In this document: positions 26,333-34,819 of the stretch, piece after piece
Layout of the letters: every line of letters begins with the position of its first letter
Numbering within the stretch: the first letter of the stretch is position 1
DNA from: Halobaculum gomorrense
GTDB taxonomy: Archaea; Halobacteriota; Halobacteria; Halobacteriales; Haloferacaceae
Assembly (NCBI RefSeq): GCF_900129775.1
Contig: NZ_FQWV01000001.1
Span: 269,780-333,779, forward strand
DNA length: 64,000 nucleotides
Reading direction: 5' to 3'
Notes under the pieces: model-generated
Databases searched by the model: none
What the model was told of the DNA's origin: nothing
What the model saw: only the letters and a program-made list of their open reading frames with translations
Made by a program: the position numbers and the translations under genes

Positions 26333-28525
26333 TCAGATGTAGTCGATCGACTGGGGCAGCTCCAGTTTCATGCCCTTGCGCTCGCGGATCTCCATGATCT
26401 TCTCGCGCTGGAGGTTGTCGACGAGCACGCGGAAGCCCGCGTTCTCCGTGTTCCAGGAGGCGCGACCCTCGGTGGCCGAGCGGATGTCGCTGGAGAAGCC
26501 GATCATCTCTTCGACGGGCGCGATGCCCTCGATGACCATGAGGTCGCCCTCCTGGTACATGTCGTCGACGCGGCCGCGGCGGCCCTGGATCTCGCCAGAG
26601 GCGTTCCCCATGTGCTCGCTGGGCACGTCGATGCGGACGTCCTGAATCGGTTCGAGGAGGCGCACCTCGCCGTCGATGAGCGCGCGGTGGACGGCGTCGC
26701 GGACGGCGGGGATGACCTGCGCCGGACCGCGGTGGATGGTGTCTTCGTGTAGCCGCGCGTCGTGCAGGCGAAGCAGCGCGCCCTGCACGGGCTCGGCGGC
26801 GAGGGGACCGTCGTCGAGCGCCTCTTCGAGGCCCTCGATGACGAGCTCCATCGTCTCGTTGAGGTGCTGGATCCCCTTCGTGTCGTCGATGAGGATGTTC
26901 GTCCCGTGGATGTGCTCCACGTTCTGAGACGTGTCCTTGTCCATGCCGGCGTCCTGCAGCGCCTCGCGGCGCTCCAGTTCGGGCATGCTCATCGACGCCT
27001 CGCCACGCTGGATCGTCTCGACGATGTCGTCCGCCATCGGCTCGACGGTGATGTAGAACTTGTTGTGGCGGTTCGGCGAGACGCCCTCGACCTCCCGGGA
27101 GGCCTCCTGCGGCTGCTCGCGGTAGACGACGATGGGCTCACCCGTCTGGACGGGGATGCCCTGGTTCTTCTGGATCCGCTGGGTGATGACCTCGAGGTGG
27201 AGCTCGCCCTGCCCGGAGATGAGGTGCTCGCCCGTGTCCTCGTTAATCTCCACGCGGATGGTCGGGTCCTCCTTGGCGACCTGCTGGAGCGTCTTGATGA
27301 GCTTCGGCAGGTCGTCCATCGACTTCGCCTCCACGCTCTTGGTGATGACCGGCTCGGAGATGTGCTCGATCGACTCGAACGGCGTCATCTCCTTGTCGGA
27401 GACGGTGGAGCCGGCGATGGCGTCCTTCAGGCCGGTGACGGCCGCGACGTTGCCCGCGGGGACGCCCCGGTCGAGCTCCTCGCGCTCGCCGCCCATGTAG
27501 ATCCCGACCGACTGGACGCGGTTCTTGCCCGCGGTGCCGGAGACGTACAGCTCCTGTCCCTTCTCGAGCGTGCCCGAGAAGACGCGGCCCGTCACGATCT
27601 CGCCGGCGTGCGGGTCCATTCCGATGTCGGTCGCCATGAAGACGATGTCGCCGTCGCGGTTGACAGTCCGCATGTCCTCGGCGATGTCGGACTCATCGTC
27701 GCCGCGCCAGATGCGGGGGACGCGAAACGGCTGCGCCTTCAGCGGATTCGGGAAGTGCTCGGCGACCATGTCGAGCACGACATCCGACAGCGGCGTGCGC
27801 TCGTGGAGCTCCTGCCGCTTGTGATCTTGTTCCAGTTCGATGATGTCGCCGAACGACATGCCGGTGCGCTGCATCGACGGGAGCGAGACGCCCCACTTGT
27901 ACAGCGCGGAGCCGAACCCGACGGTCCCCTCCTCGACGGAGACCGTCCAGTCCTCCTCGATGTCGTCCATCTCCTCGGTCATCCCGCGGATGAGCTCGTT
28001 GACGTCGGCGATGACATCCTGGAGGCGCTGTTGCATCTCCTCGGGCCCCTCCTGGAGCTCGGAGATGAGGCGGTCGACCTTGTTGATGAACAGCGCCGGC
28101 TTGACGCCCTCGCGGAGCGCCTGCCGAACGACCGTCTCCGTCTGGGGCATCGCGCCCTCGACGGCGTCCACCACGACGAGCGCGCCGTCGACGGCGCGCA
28201 TCGCGCGGGTCACGTCCCCGCCGAAGTCGACGTGGCCGGGCGTGTCGATGAGGTTGATGAGGTGGTTCTCGTCCTCGTACTCGTGGGTCATCGAGACGTT
28301 CGCCGCGTCGATGGTGATTCCGCGCTCCTGCTCGTCCTCCTCGGTGTCCATCACGAGCTGGGTCGCCTCGTCCGCGTCGGCGATCATGCCCGCGCCGGCG
28401 AGCAGGTTGTCCGTCAGTGTCGTCTTCCCGTGGTCGACGTGAGCAGCGATGGCGATGTTCCGGATCTGCTCCGGCTCGTCCATCAGTTCCTCACATTCCT
28501 GTACGATTTTCTTTCGTCGGCCCAT
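26333..28525 (-). CDS. fusA: Translation elongation factor EF-2
   Basis: The 730-residue aEF-2 catalyses GTP-driven translocation. G1 is [10 protein letters not shown], the switch II segment is [21 protein letters not shown], and NKVD is G4. The diphthamide acceptor histidine is H598 in [10 protein letters not shown]. Length is normal. A CTTTTGA box about 27 bases upstream suggests leaderless expression. The gene is separated from rpsL-rpsG by about 4.3 kb of mainly plus-strand genes, unlike the contiguous str operon of many Archaea. Confidence 0.98.
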   Translation of the reverse strand: MGRRKKIVQECEELMDEPEQIRNIAIAAHVDHGKTTLTDNLLAGAGMIADADEATQLVMDTEEDEQERGITIDAANVSMTHEYEDENHLINLIDTPGHVDFGGDVTRAMRAVDGALVVVDAVEGAMPQTETVVRQALREGVKPALFINKVDRLISELQEGPEEMQQRLQDVIADVNELIRGMTEEMDDIEEDWTVSVEEGTVGFGSALYKWGVSLPSMQRTGMSFGDIIELEQDHKRQELHERTPLSDVVLDMVAEHFPNPLKAQPFRVPRIWRGDDESDIAEDMRTVNRDGDIVFMATDIGMDPHAGEIVTGRVFSGTLEKGQELYVSGTAGKNRVQSVGIYMGGEREELDRGVPAGNVAAVTGLKDAIAGSTVSDKEMTPFESIEHISEPVITKSVEAKSMDDLPKLIKTLQQVAKEDPTIRVEINEDTGEHLISGQGELHLEVITQRIQKNQGIPVQTGEPIVVYREQPQEASREVEGVSPNRHNKFYITVEPMADDIVETIQRGEASMSMPELERREALQDAGMDKDTSQNVEHIHGTNILIDDTKGIQHLNETMELVIEGLEEALDDGPLAAEPVQGALLRLHDARLHEDTIHRGPAQVIPAVRDAVHRALIDGEVRLLEPIQDVRIDVPSEHMGNASGEIQGRRGRVDDMYQEGDLMVIEGIAPVEEMIGFSSDIRSATEGRASWNTENAGFRVLVDNLQREKIMEIRERKGMKLELPQSIDYI

Positions 28526-28689
28526 TACCGGCCGCTATTCTCCGACCGGTCAAAAGGGTAGTGCTTTGCCGGCGCCGAAACCCCTGAATCCGCGGAGCAC
28601 ACCCCGTGGTACGCCGTCGCGTGGATCGCTTCGATCGCCGTCCAGTCGGCACAAGAGTCAAATCGATCCCGGCCGTGTCAACTACACAC

Positions 28690-29457
28690 ATGGACATTCG
28701 AGTCCGGGGCGCCGTCCCGCCCGACCCCTTCCTCGGGGCGGCGGCCCTGTTGGAAACGGAACACGACCTCTCGCTGCCGGTGGACGTTCGGGTCCGCGAC
28801 AACCCCGAGGAGCGGACGTGGGCGGGCCACTACGACGACCGCCACGTACTCAACATCTCCCGGAAGGCCGCCACCTCGGCGATGGCGCGCGAGCTCGCGC
28901 TCCATGAACTGTCCCACATGGCCCGCTACGAGGAGCCGCATCCCTCGCACCACCAGTCGACCGACGAGGCGCTGTTTCTCGCGCTCTCGGGCGCGTCGGT
29001 CGAGCGCCGGAAGGTGCACCACTGCTACCAGATCGCAAACCACATGAAGGACGTGTACGCCGACGACATCACGCTCTCGGTCGGCCCGGGCGGGAAGCTG
29101 GCGACCTTCTTCGAGTCGCAGTTGGCCGCCGCCGTCGCCGACCGCCCGCGCGATCACCCGCACCCCGACTCGCGACGCATGACGCCCGGCTCGGACCCGG
29201 ACATCACCGCCGTCAACGCCGCCTTCGCGCTGGCGATGTGCGAGCGCCACGGGCTCGTCGACGACGGCCACCGACTGTACGACCTCGCGCACGCGGCCGC
29301 CGACGACGCGCCGGATATCGACCTTCGGGCGTTCACGCGGCTGTTCCGGTCGCTCGCGGCCGATCCCTCGGAGTCGCAGTACCGCAAGGCGCTCGTCGAC
29401 GCCGCGCGGCTGTACGCCGTCGACGCGAGCGGCGGTGATCCGGCCGCCGCCGACTGA
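28690..29457 (+). CDS. DUF5781 family protein with zincin-like HExxH motif
   Basis: A 255-residue soluble protein. Residues 72-76 are HELSH, the HExxH metal-binding signature of zincin proteases, embedded in a helix (ARELALHELSHMARYEEPHPSH). A downstream acidic residue around position 93 (TDEALFLALSG) could be the third ligand. I recognise the whole as the haloarchaeal DUF5781 family, whose activity is not established. No signal peptide is present, so any peptidase action would be cytoplasmic. It is divergent from fusA, with which it shares a short promoter region. Confidence 0.82.
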   Translation: MDIRVRGAVPPDPFLGAAALLETEHDLSLPVDVRVRDNPEERTWAGHYDDRHVLNISRKAATSAMARELALHELSHMARYEEPHPSHHQSTDEALFLALSGASVERRKVHHCYQIANHMKDVYADDITLSVGPGGKLATFFESQLAAAVADRPRDHPHPDSRRMTPGSDPDITAVNAAFALAMCERHGLVDDGHRLYDLAHAAADDAPDIDLRAFTRLFRSLAADPSESQYRKALVDAARLYAVDASGGDPAAAD

Positions 29458-29861
29458 CTGCCAACGACGGGTTTCGACGGAATCGGTGACCGCGGCGATA
29501 GGGCCGAGCAGCACCGCCAGTAACGACTTCGCGGGCGACCGTGAGCGTTCCACTCATGAAATCCGATCTCTCCGCGAAGATCGTAAACAGCGACCGTCGA
29601 GACGATGTCCCGCCTCGCCCGCCAACGCACGCGGCGACTCCGTCCCGTTTCTGCTGGTCACGGGGACGAGCCTCGCGCTCCGCTGGGGCGGTCGTTCGCT
29701 CTCGTTCGGGCAACTCGGCCGCCGCCGCGCCTGAGGTCGGGTCGGTGTCCGCAGGGACCGGGTGGCTCGCGAGCCGGACGGGCGCGACCCTTCGCCCGTG
29801 GTCACCAGTGGCCCCGCCTTCGTATTTGAACGCTCGCCTGTCGGGACCGCGTCCCGTCGCC
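29458..29861. other. 404-base gap without recognised gene
   Basis: Several frames are open but read as Arg/Ser-rich low-complexity sequence. A GCGAGCGTTCAAATACG element on the minus strand near 29820-29837 closely resembles the promoter region at about 47150, yet no convincing gene follows it. I therefore see only a possible orphan promoter. Confidence 0.45.
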
Positions 29862-30281
29862 TCACCCGACCAGCAGCCAGCCGCCCGCCGCGGTCGCGGT
29901 GAGCGTCGCGAGAAACGCCGCGAACGTCAGCGTGGCGTCCGTTCGCGCCTCGCCGGCCGGCCGCCACTCGACGCCGACGGACGGGAGCCACGCGGTCGCC
30001 GCGGCGACGCCGAAGCCGAACGGCAACAGCAGCGTCAGGGTGAGCCCGACTGCACCGGCGTCGCCTGCGCTCTCGCCGGCGAGCACGACGATCGCGGCGT
30101 ACGCGACCGACAGCCCGGCGTACACCGCCGCGGCGGCGAAGGGGTCGTCGCCGTCGGGACCGCTGCTGAACGGCCGCAACACCCGCCGAGCCGCGGTGGT
30201 CCGCATGAACGGGACGCCGACGGTCGCGCTCGCCAGCACCGCCGCGACGAGCCCGACGAACTGACCGGGAATCGCGTCCAT
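29862..30281 (-). CDS. Four-span haloarchaeal membrane protein
   Basis: 139 residues with hydrophobic spans at about residues 6-26, 49-67, 77-97 and 115-138. The loop at residues 27-46 carries positive charges. No family is recognised. It stands alone on the minus strand. Confidence 0.66.
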   Translation of the reverse strand: MDAIPGQFVGLVAAVLASATVGVPFMRTTAARRVLRPFSSGPDGDDPFAAAAVYAGLSVAYAAIVVLAGESAGDAGAVGLTLTLLLPFGFGVAAATAWLPSVGVEWRPAGEARTDATLTFAAFLATLTATAAGGWLLVG

Positions 30282-30410
30282 GGGCTGGCAACCGCGTCGT
30301 CAAGTAAATGTCTCCGCCTCCGACTATCACCGACGAGAGTTCCGGAGGTCGGTCCCTCGCCGCTGTGGTCGCGAGCGAGGTCGAGTCAACGCGCTGAAGC
30401 GGCTTCGAAG

Positions 30411-31055
30411 TCACCAGTCCGAAGCGGAGTCGGTATGGTCTTCGGGGAATCGGACGGTCGTCTCCGCCCCGTCGGCCGCGCGCCACTCCTCGCGGCTCAC
30501 CGAGAACCGATGGTGGTCCGCGGGTTCGTCGTATCGCCCCGCGTGGTTTCGCAACCGTCCCTCGTACCGGCCGCCGTGCCGCTCCACGTACTGCTCGACG
30601 GCGCTGTACGACCGGTCGTTCTCGCCGTGGATCGGCACCGCGGCGACGCCAACGTCCAGCCGGTCGAACGCCACCGAGAGCAGCGCGTCGGCGCGCTCGC
30701 CGGAGTAGCCTCGCCCCCAGAACGGCTTCCGCAGCCAGATTGCCGGCAGCGCGAGGTCGCGGTCCCACCGACAGATCAGTCCCGCCGTGCCGGCGAACTC
30801 GCCGGCGCCCGGTTCCCCGTTCCGGGGACGAACGACCCACTCCGCCCGCTCGCGGTCGTCCCACTGTCGCTCGAACTCGGCGAGGCGCTCTTCTGCGTCG
30901 GCGAGCGTGTCGAGGGGAGACCACGGCAGGTACTCCGTCTCGGCGTCGATCGTCGGGCTCGTGCCGGCGGCGGCGTACAGCGCACGTGGGGAGACGCGCT
31001 CGCGGCAGCACCGTTCGAGGCGGAGCCGCTTGGTTTCGATGACTTCGGGGAACAC
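30411..31055 (-). CDS. GNAT family N-acetyltransferase (RimJ/RimL-like)
   Basis: 214 residues. The segment VIETKRLRLERC opens the acetyltransferase fold as in the RimJ/RimL group. [39 protein letters not shown] follows, where RGYSGERA is the acetyl-CoA pyrophosphate loop. A GTG at 31055 is taken as start because upstream codons would overlap the divergent HAD gene. Substrate unknown; family members acetylate ribosomal proteins or small amines. Confidence 0.84.
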   Translation of the reverse strand: MFPEVIETKRLRLERCCRERVSPRALYAAAGTSPTIDAETEYLPWSPLDTLADAEERLAEFERQWDDRERAEWVVRPRNGEPGAGEFAGTAGLICRWDRDLALPAIWLRKPFWGRGYSGERADALLSVAFDRLDVGVAAVPIHGENDRSYSAVEQYVERHGGRYEGRLRNHAGRYDEPADHHRFSVSREEWRAADGAETTVRFPEDHTDSASDW

Positions 31056-31170
31056 GTGAGCGCCGTGATTGACCGCGTGTTTAGCTGTTTCCCCGCTTGT
31101 CTCGCCGACGCGGGCCAAGCGCGCGGGCGCCGACCGAACACCTATGCGGCGGGGGAACCGAGCGCGGGGC

Positions 31171-31893
31171 ATGGCTGTCGACGCCGTGTTGTTCGATCTC
31201 GACGACACCCTCTACCCGTACGATCCGTGCAACGAGGCGGGCACGCGCGCCGCCTTCGAGACGTACCGTGACTGGGGGGGCGACCTCGACGCCGAGGCGT
31301 TTGAGGCGCGTCGCGCCCGCGCCCGCGCAGCGACGAAGCGGGAGGTCGGCGCCACCGCCAGCAGTCACAGCCGCCACATCTACTACAAGCGGCTGGTCGC
31401 CGACCTGCCGGGACCGTTCGACGCTGATCTCGCCCGCGCCCTGGGCGACGCCTACTGGGACGCCTACCTCGCGGAGATGGCGGCGTTCGACGACGCGCTG
31501 GACACGCTCGCCGCGCTCCGGGAGGCCGGCTGCGACGTGGCGGTCGTGACGAACCTCACGACGCGCGTCCAACTGCGCAAGCTCGCCGAACTCGGCGTCG
31601 ACGCGCACCTCGACGCGGTCGTCACCAGTGAGGAGGTCGGCCGCGAGAAGCCCGCCGCGCCCGTGTTTACGACCGCGCTGGCGCGGCTCGACCGGTCGCC
31701 GTCGACGGCGCTCGTCGTCGGCAACTCCCCGCATCGGGACATCGAGGGCGGCAACGCCCTCGGGATGGAGACGGCGCTGTTCAACGGCCCGGCGGAGGCA
31801 CGCGCCGACCCGGGCGACGACGGACTACCTGCCGTGCGGCGCCCCGATCACTACCTCGACTCGCTGAGCGCGGTGACGGAGGTGGCGCTGTGA
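31171..31893 (+). CDS. HAD-superfamily hydrolase (pyrimidine 5'-nucleotidase-like)
   Basis: 240 residues. Motif I is [11 protein letters not shown] (nucleophile D9), with the YP typical of the YjjG/SDT1 pyrimidine-nucleotidase branch. Motif II is VVTNLTT, motif [11 protein letters not shown] and motif [14 protein letters not shown]. It overlaps the downstream aldolase gene by four bases (GTGA), so the two are translationally coupled. A phosphatase plus class II aldolase pair suggests a small sugar-phosphate salvage or disposal step. The exact substrate is not visible. Confidence 0.87.
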   Translation: MAVDAVLFDLDDTLYPYDPCNEAGTRAAFETYRDWGGDLDAEAFEARRARARAATKREVGATASSHSRHIYYKRLVADLPGPFDADLARALGDAYWDAYLAEMAAFDDALDTLAALREAGCDVAVVTNLTTRVQLRKLAELGVDAHLDAVVTSEEVGREKPAAPVFTTALARLDRSPSTALVVGNSPHRDIEGGNALGMETALFNGPAEARADPGDDGLPAVRRPDHYLDSLSAVTEVAL

Positions 31894-32552
31894 GCGACGA
31901 CGCGAACCCGGCCGTCCTCCGCGACGCGCGCGAGGCCGTGGTCGAGCACGCCCCAGACCTCGCGCAGCTCACGCCGGGCCGCACCGGAAACCTCAGCGTC
32001 CGCGAGGGCGACCGCTTCGCCGTCACGCCGACCGGCGTCGCCTACGACGCCTTCGACGCCGCTGACGTGCCGGTGGTCGACCTCGACGGCGAGCGCGTCG
32101 CCGGGCGGATGGCGCCCTCAAGCGAGGTGCCGATGCACCGCCACATCTACCGCGGCTACGGCTCCGAGGCGATCGTTCACACCCACTCGCCGTGGGCGAC
32201 GACGATGGCGGTGCTCCACCGGGAGCTCCCCCCGATCCACTACATGATCGTCGCCGTCGGCAAGCGCGTTCCCGTCGCCGAGTACGCGCCGTACGGCACC
32301 GAGGAGCTCGCGGCGAACGTCGTCGCAGCGATGGAGGAGGCGAACGCCACGGCGTCGTTCATCGAGAACCACGGGCTCGTCGTCACCGCCGCAGACATCG
32401 AGACCGCGCTGGAACACACGACCCACGTCGAGGACCTCTCGCGGCTGTACCTGCAGTCGTCGGCCGTCGGCGAGCCGACGGAACTGCCCGAGGCGGAACT
32501 CGACACCGCGATCGAGCAGTTCGAAGGATACGGACAGGACGACGATCAGTAG
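31890..32552 (+). CDS. Class II aldolase/adducin family protein
   Basis: 220 residues with GTG start. Zinc-ligand histidines occur in [10 protein letters not shown] (H96 and H98 region) and [11 protein letters not shown], and ENHGLVV supplies the third ligand. Glu in SSEVPMH is the catalytic acid. The pattern is that of L-fuculose-1-phosphate aldolase, which makes DHAP plus lactaldehyde. Other family members handle ribulose-5-phosphate or methylthioribulose-1-phosphate. It is coupled to the HAD gene by a four-base overlap. Confidence 0.88.
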   Translation: MSDDANPAVLRDAREAVVEHAPDLAQLTPGRTGNLSVREGDRFAVTPTGVAYDAFDAADVPVVDLDGERVAGRMAPSSEVPMHRHIYRGYGSEAIVHTHSPWATTMAVLHRELPPIHYMIVAVGKRVPVAEYAPYGTEELAANVVAAMEEANATASFIENHGLVVTAADIETALEHTTHVEDLSRLYLQSSAVGEPTELPEAELDTAIEQFEGYGQDDDQ

Positions 32553-32609
32553 GATCTCTCGGCTGACACGTCGGCAAGGACTATGCGCTCGGACGCCGTA
32601 TTGTCGGCC

Positions 32610-32759
32610 ATGCCGCCGGCGAGCGTACTCACCTGCGACGGCTGCGGCTTCGAGAAACCGATCGGGAGCGACGCGTGGGAGCGGCTGCGAGACCCGACGC
32701 TGGGGACGCTCACACGGTGTCCAGAGTGCGGAAGCACGAACGTCCACAACCGGAAGTGA
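32610..32759 (+). CDS. Small zinc-ribbon protein (49 aa)
   Basis: A 49-residue ORF from ATG at 32610 (an in-frame ATG at 32583 would add nine residues). It has one zinc ribbon: C9-x2-C12 (TCDGCGFEKP) and C38-x2-C41 (RCPECGSTN). Such mini-ribbons are common in haloarchaea and may bind nucleic acid or other proteins. It follows the aldolase gene by 57 bases on the same strand. Codon use is strongly GC3-biased, supporting real coding. Confidence 0.66.
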   Translation: MPPASVLTCDGCGFEKPIGSDAWERLRDPTLGTLTRCPECGSTNVHNRK

Positions 32760-32882
32760 ACGCACACTCAGCAGCGGCGCGCGCCGGGACGCGTCGCTCG
32801 CGGAGTCGACGCGGACGGAGAGAAGAACCGAGACCACAGATCGGACCGGGCTGCAGACGGCTGGTGTTCGGCGCCGTCGCGG

Positions 32883-33521
32883 TCAGCGCGCGGCGGCGGC
32901 GACGCGTTCGGTCTCCTCTTTCTGGGAGATGGCGTACGTCTGCACGTCGTAGCGGGCGGCACCGATGAGCTGGTCTGCGAGCGCGTCGGCGGCGCTGGTC
33001 GTCGTCTTGTAGCTGGCGCCCTGGACGCCCGCGGCGATGAATTTCAAGGACTGGTCGACGCGGCGCTGGGGCGCGACGTCGACGGCCTTCGGGACGGAGA
33101 TGCCGCCGTACTTCAGGCGGACGGTCTCCTCGCGCGGGGCGGCGTTCTCGACGGCCTCGACGAGCACCTGCACCGGGTTGTCCTCGGTGCGCGAGTGAAT
33201 CGTGTCGAAGGCGTCGCTGACGATACGCTGGGCCTGCTGTTTCTTACCCGTGTTCTCCTCTGTCTGCATCAGCCGGTTGATGAGCCGCTCGACCAGCGAG
33301 ATCTCGGACTTGCGGAACTGCTTGGAGGCGTGACGACCCTGCGTGTGGGCGATGGGAGTCACGTTCATGTACTTCCGCGTGGACGGGTCGGAGTACTCCA
33401 TCTCCGAGACATCCCACTCGCCGAACAGTAGCGCGTTCTCGACGGCCTGCTCGGAGTCGGCGGGGGCGTCCGGGTCCGGTGCGTCGACGTCGGCCTCGGT
33501 GTCTTGCTCTGACTCGCTCAT
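32883..33521 (-). CDS. rpsG: Small ribosomal subunit protein uS7
   Basis: 212 residues. A 45-residue acidic N-terminal extension precedes the uS7 body, including VTPIAHTQGRHASKQFRKSE, LINRLMQTEENTGKKQQAQ and PQRRVDQSLKFIAAG. It nucleates 30S head assembly. Its ATG overlaps the TAA of rpsL by one base (TAATG), so translation is coupled. Confidence 0.98.
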   Translation of the reverse strand: MSESEQDTEADVDAPDPDAPADSEQAVENALLFGEWDVSEMEYSDPSTRKYMNVTPIAHTQGRHASKQFRKSEISLVERLINRLMQTEENTGKKQQAQRIVSDAFDTIHSRTEDNPVQVLVEAVENAAPREETVRLKYGGISVPKAVDVAPQRRVDQSLKFIAAGVQGASYKTTTSAADALADQLIGAARYDVQTYAISQKEETERVAAAAR

Positions 33522-33949
33522 TATCGGACGGGCTTCTCCGCGTTGCCGCGGACGAGTTCGATCATCGACACGCCGTTCACCTTCTCGACCTTGTAGTTGA
33601 CGCCGGAGAGGTCGCCCATGGCGCGACCCTTCGCGCCGCCGATCCCCGCGATGGTGACCTCGTCGTGCTCGTCGATGAACGAGATGGCGCCGTCGCCGGG
33701 ACAGAACGCCGTGACCTGCTTCCCGTTCTTGATGAGCTGGACCCGGACGCACTTCCGGATCGCCGAGTTGGGCTGCTTCGCCTCGATGCCCACTTTCTCC
33801 AGGACGATCCCGCGGCCCTGGGGGGCGCCTTCGAGGGGGTCGGACTTCTCGGAGAGACCGCGCTCGCGTCGCGCGTACTCGGAGTCGGACCACCGCCGCT
33901 TCTGGCGGTCCTTCTTGAGCTTCCGCGCGGCGTATTTGCCGTTAGCCAT
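33521..33949 (-). CDS. rpsL: Small ribosomal subunit protein uS12
   Basis: A 142-residue archaeal/eukaryotic-type uS12 ([20 protein letters not shown] ... [15 protein letters not shown] ... FCPGDGAI). It sits at the decoding centre of the 30S subunit. Strong promoter elements precede it on the minus strand: GGAAAGGGAACC as possible BRE and CTTACGTA as box A about 29 bases from the ATG, so rpsL-rpsG are probably expressed separately from the rpo operon. Confidence 0.98.
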   Translation of the reverse strand: MANGKYAARKLKKDRQKRRWSDSEYARRERGLSEKSDPLEGAPQGRGIVLEKVGIEAKQPNSAIRKCVRVQLIKNGKQVTAFCPGDGAISFIDEHDEVTIAGIGGAKGRAMGDLSGVNYKVEKVNGVSMIELVRGNAEKPVR

Positions 33950-33973
33950 CGTACACTCTCGTTTTCAGCCGAG

Positions 33974-33994
33974 CTACGTAAGGGTTCCCTTTCC
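33974..33994 (-). promoter_or_regulatory. rpsL promoter
   Basis: Minus-strand GGAAAGGGAACC followed by CTTACGTA is centred about 29 bases upstream of the rpsL ATG, indicating an own leaderless or near-leaderless start for rpsL-rpsG. Confidence 0.5.
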
Positions 33995-34137
33995 ACGACG
34001 CCGAGACGACGCGAGAGGCGGTTAGCGGTGCCTCTCGCGGTGTCTGAGGTCGTCTCGCGGATCGGATCGCGCCCGCAGCGCCCGTTTCGGCGCGGATCCG
34101 TCGCTCTGCGGGCGTCGCTGTTCACTCGGGTCGGCCG

Positions 34138-34330
34138 CTACAGCTCCAGGGAGACGAACTGGGAGACGAAGTCGATGTCGTGCTCGTGTATTCCCTCGGC
34201 GAATTCGGAGACGATGGGGGCAACGACCCGAAGACCCCACGCTCGAAGGCCGCGACGAGACCCTCGTCTCCGACGACCCGGTCATCCCGGCGGGGTAGTC
34301 GGCGTCGGTCGGACGGAGGTGATCCAACAC
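34138..34330 (-). pseudogene. Decayed small gene between nusA and rpsL
   Basis: On the minus strand three short, strongly GC3-biased segments line up in different frames. They are VLDHLRPTDADYPAGMTG from a GTG at 34330, then VVGDEGLVAAFERGV, then APIVSEFAEGIHEHDIDFVS and its few remaining residues up to a TAG at 34138-34140. The span is 193 bases, not a multiple of three. Joined, they would make a protein of about 60-65 residues. The simplest reading is a small gene broken by two frameshifts. I do not recognise the family. It lies in the 442-base gap (33950-34391), which is otherwise empty apart from the rpsL promoter. Confidence 0.4.
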
Positions 34331-34391
34331 GCCCGGCGACCCTGCCGGGAGGAGATCGGTCAGACCGGCGGGCCACCCCCGGTCCGCCGGC

Positions 34392-34817
34392 CTACGCCAG
34401 CTGCACGTCGTCGATGTCGAAGTGGCGCTTCGCGAGCGTCCGCGCCACCTCGATGTTGCGCCCGCCGGCGCCGATGGCGACGCCGCGGTCCGCCTCGACG
34501 ACCTCGGCGTACGCGACCACGTCGTTCTGGTGACTCACCGTCACGCCACGTACCGCCGCCGGTGCGAGCGCGTTCGCGACGAACGCCTCGGGCGTGTCCG
34601 CGTTCTCGACCAGTTCGACGCTCGCGCCGAGCTGCTCTTCGACGCGCTCGACGGTCTTTCCGCCAGGACCGACCGCCTCCGCCATCTCACCCGCGGGGAT
34701 GAGGAAGATGAGGCGGTCGCCGTCGGCTTCCACGAGGCAGTCCAGCGGCGCGACGCCGACGAGGTCGTCGAACGTCCCGATGTACCGGCGCGCCTCGTCC
34801 GATATCTCGACGCGCAC
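34392..34817 (-). CDS. nusA: Archaeal NusA-like KH-domain transcription factor
   Basis: 141 residues with two KH-type motifs, GEMAEAVGPGGKTVERVEEQ and RGVAIGAGGRNIEVARTLAK. It matches archaeal NusA, which keeps only the RNA-binding KH domains of the bacterial elongation factor. It follows rpoA2 by two bases in the rpo operon, its usual archaeal place. No ribosomal protein L30e gene lies between them, in contrast to some other archaeal lineages. Confidence 0.94.
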   Translation of the reverse strand: MRVEISDEARRYIGTFDDLVGVAPLDCLVEADGDRLIFLIPAGEMAEAVGPGGKTVERVEEQLGASVELVENADTPEAFVANALAPAAVRGVTVSHQNDVVAYAEVVEADRGVAIGAGGRNIEVARTLAKRHFDIDDVQLA

Positions 34818-34819
34818 CG

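Noticed and set aside
26762-28561. 600-codon plus-strand open frame opposite fusA
   Set aside because: Antisense shadow of EF-2; Val/Leu/Asp-rich translation without domain structure.
29541-30281. Plus-strand open frame through the gap after DUF5781
   Set aside because: Arg/Ser/Ala/Pro-rich low-complexity translation; the better-supported membrane gene lies on the other strand.
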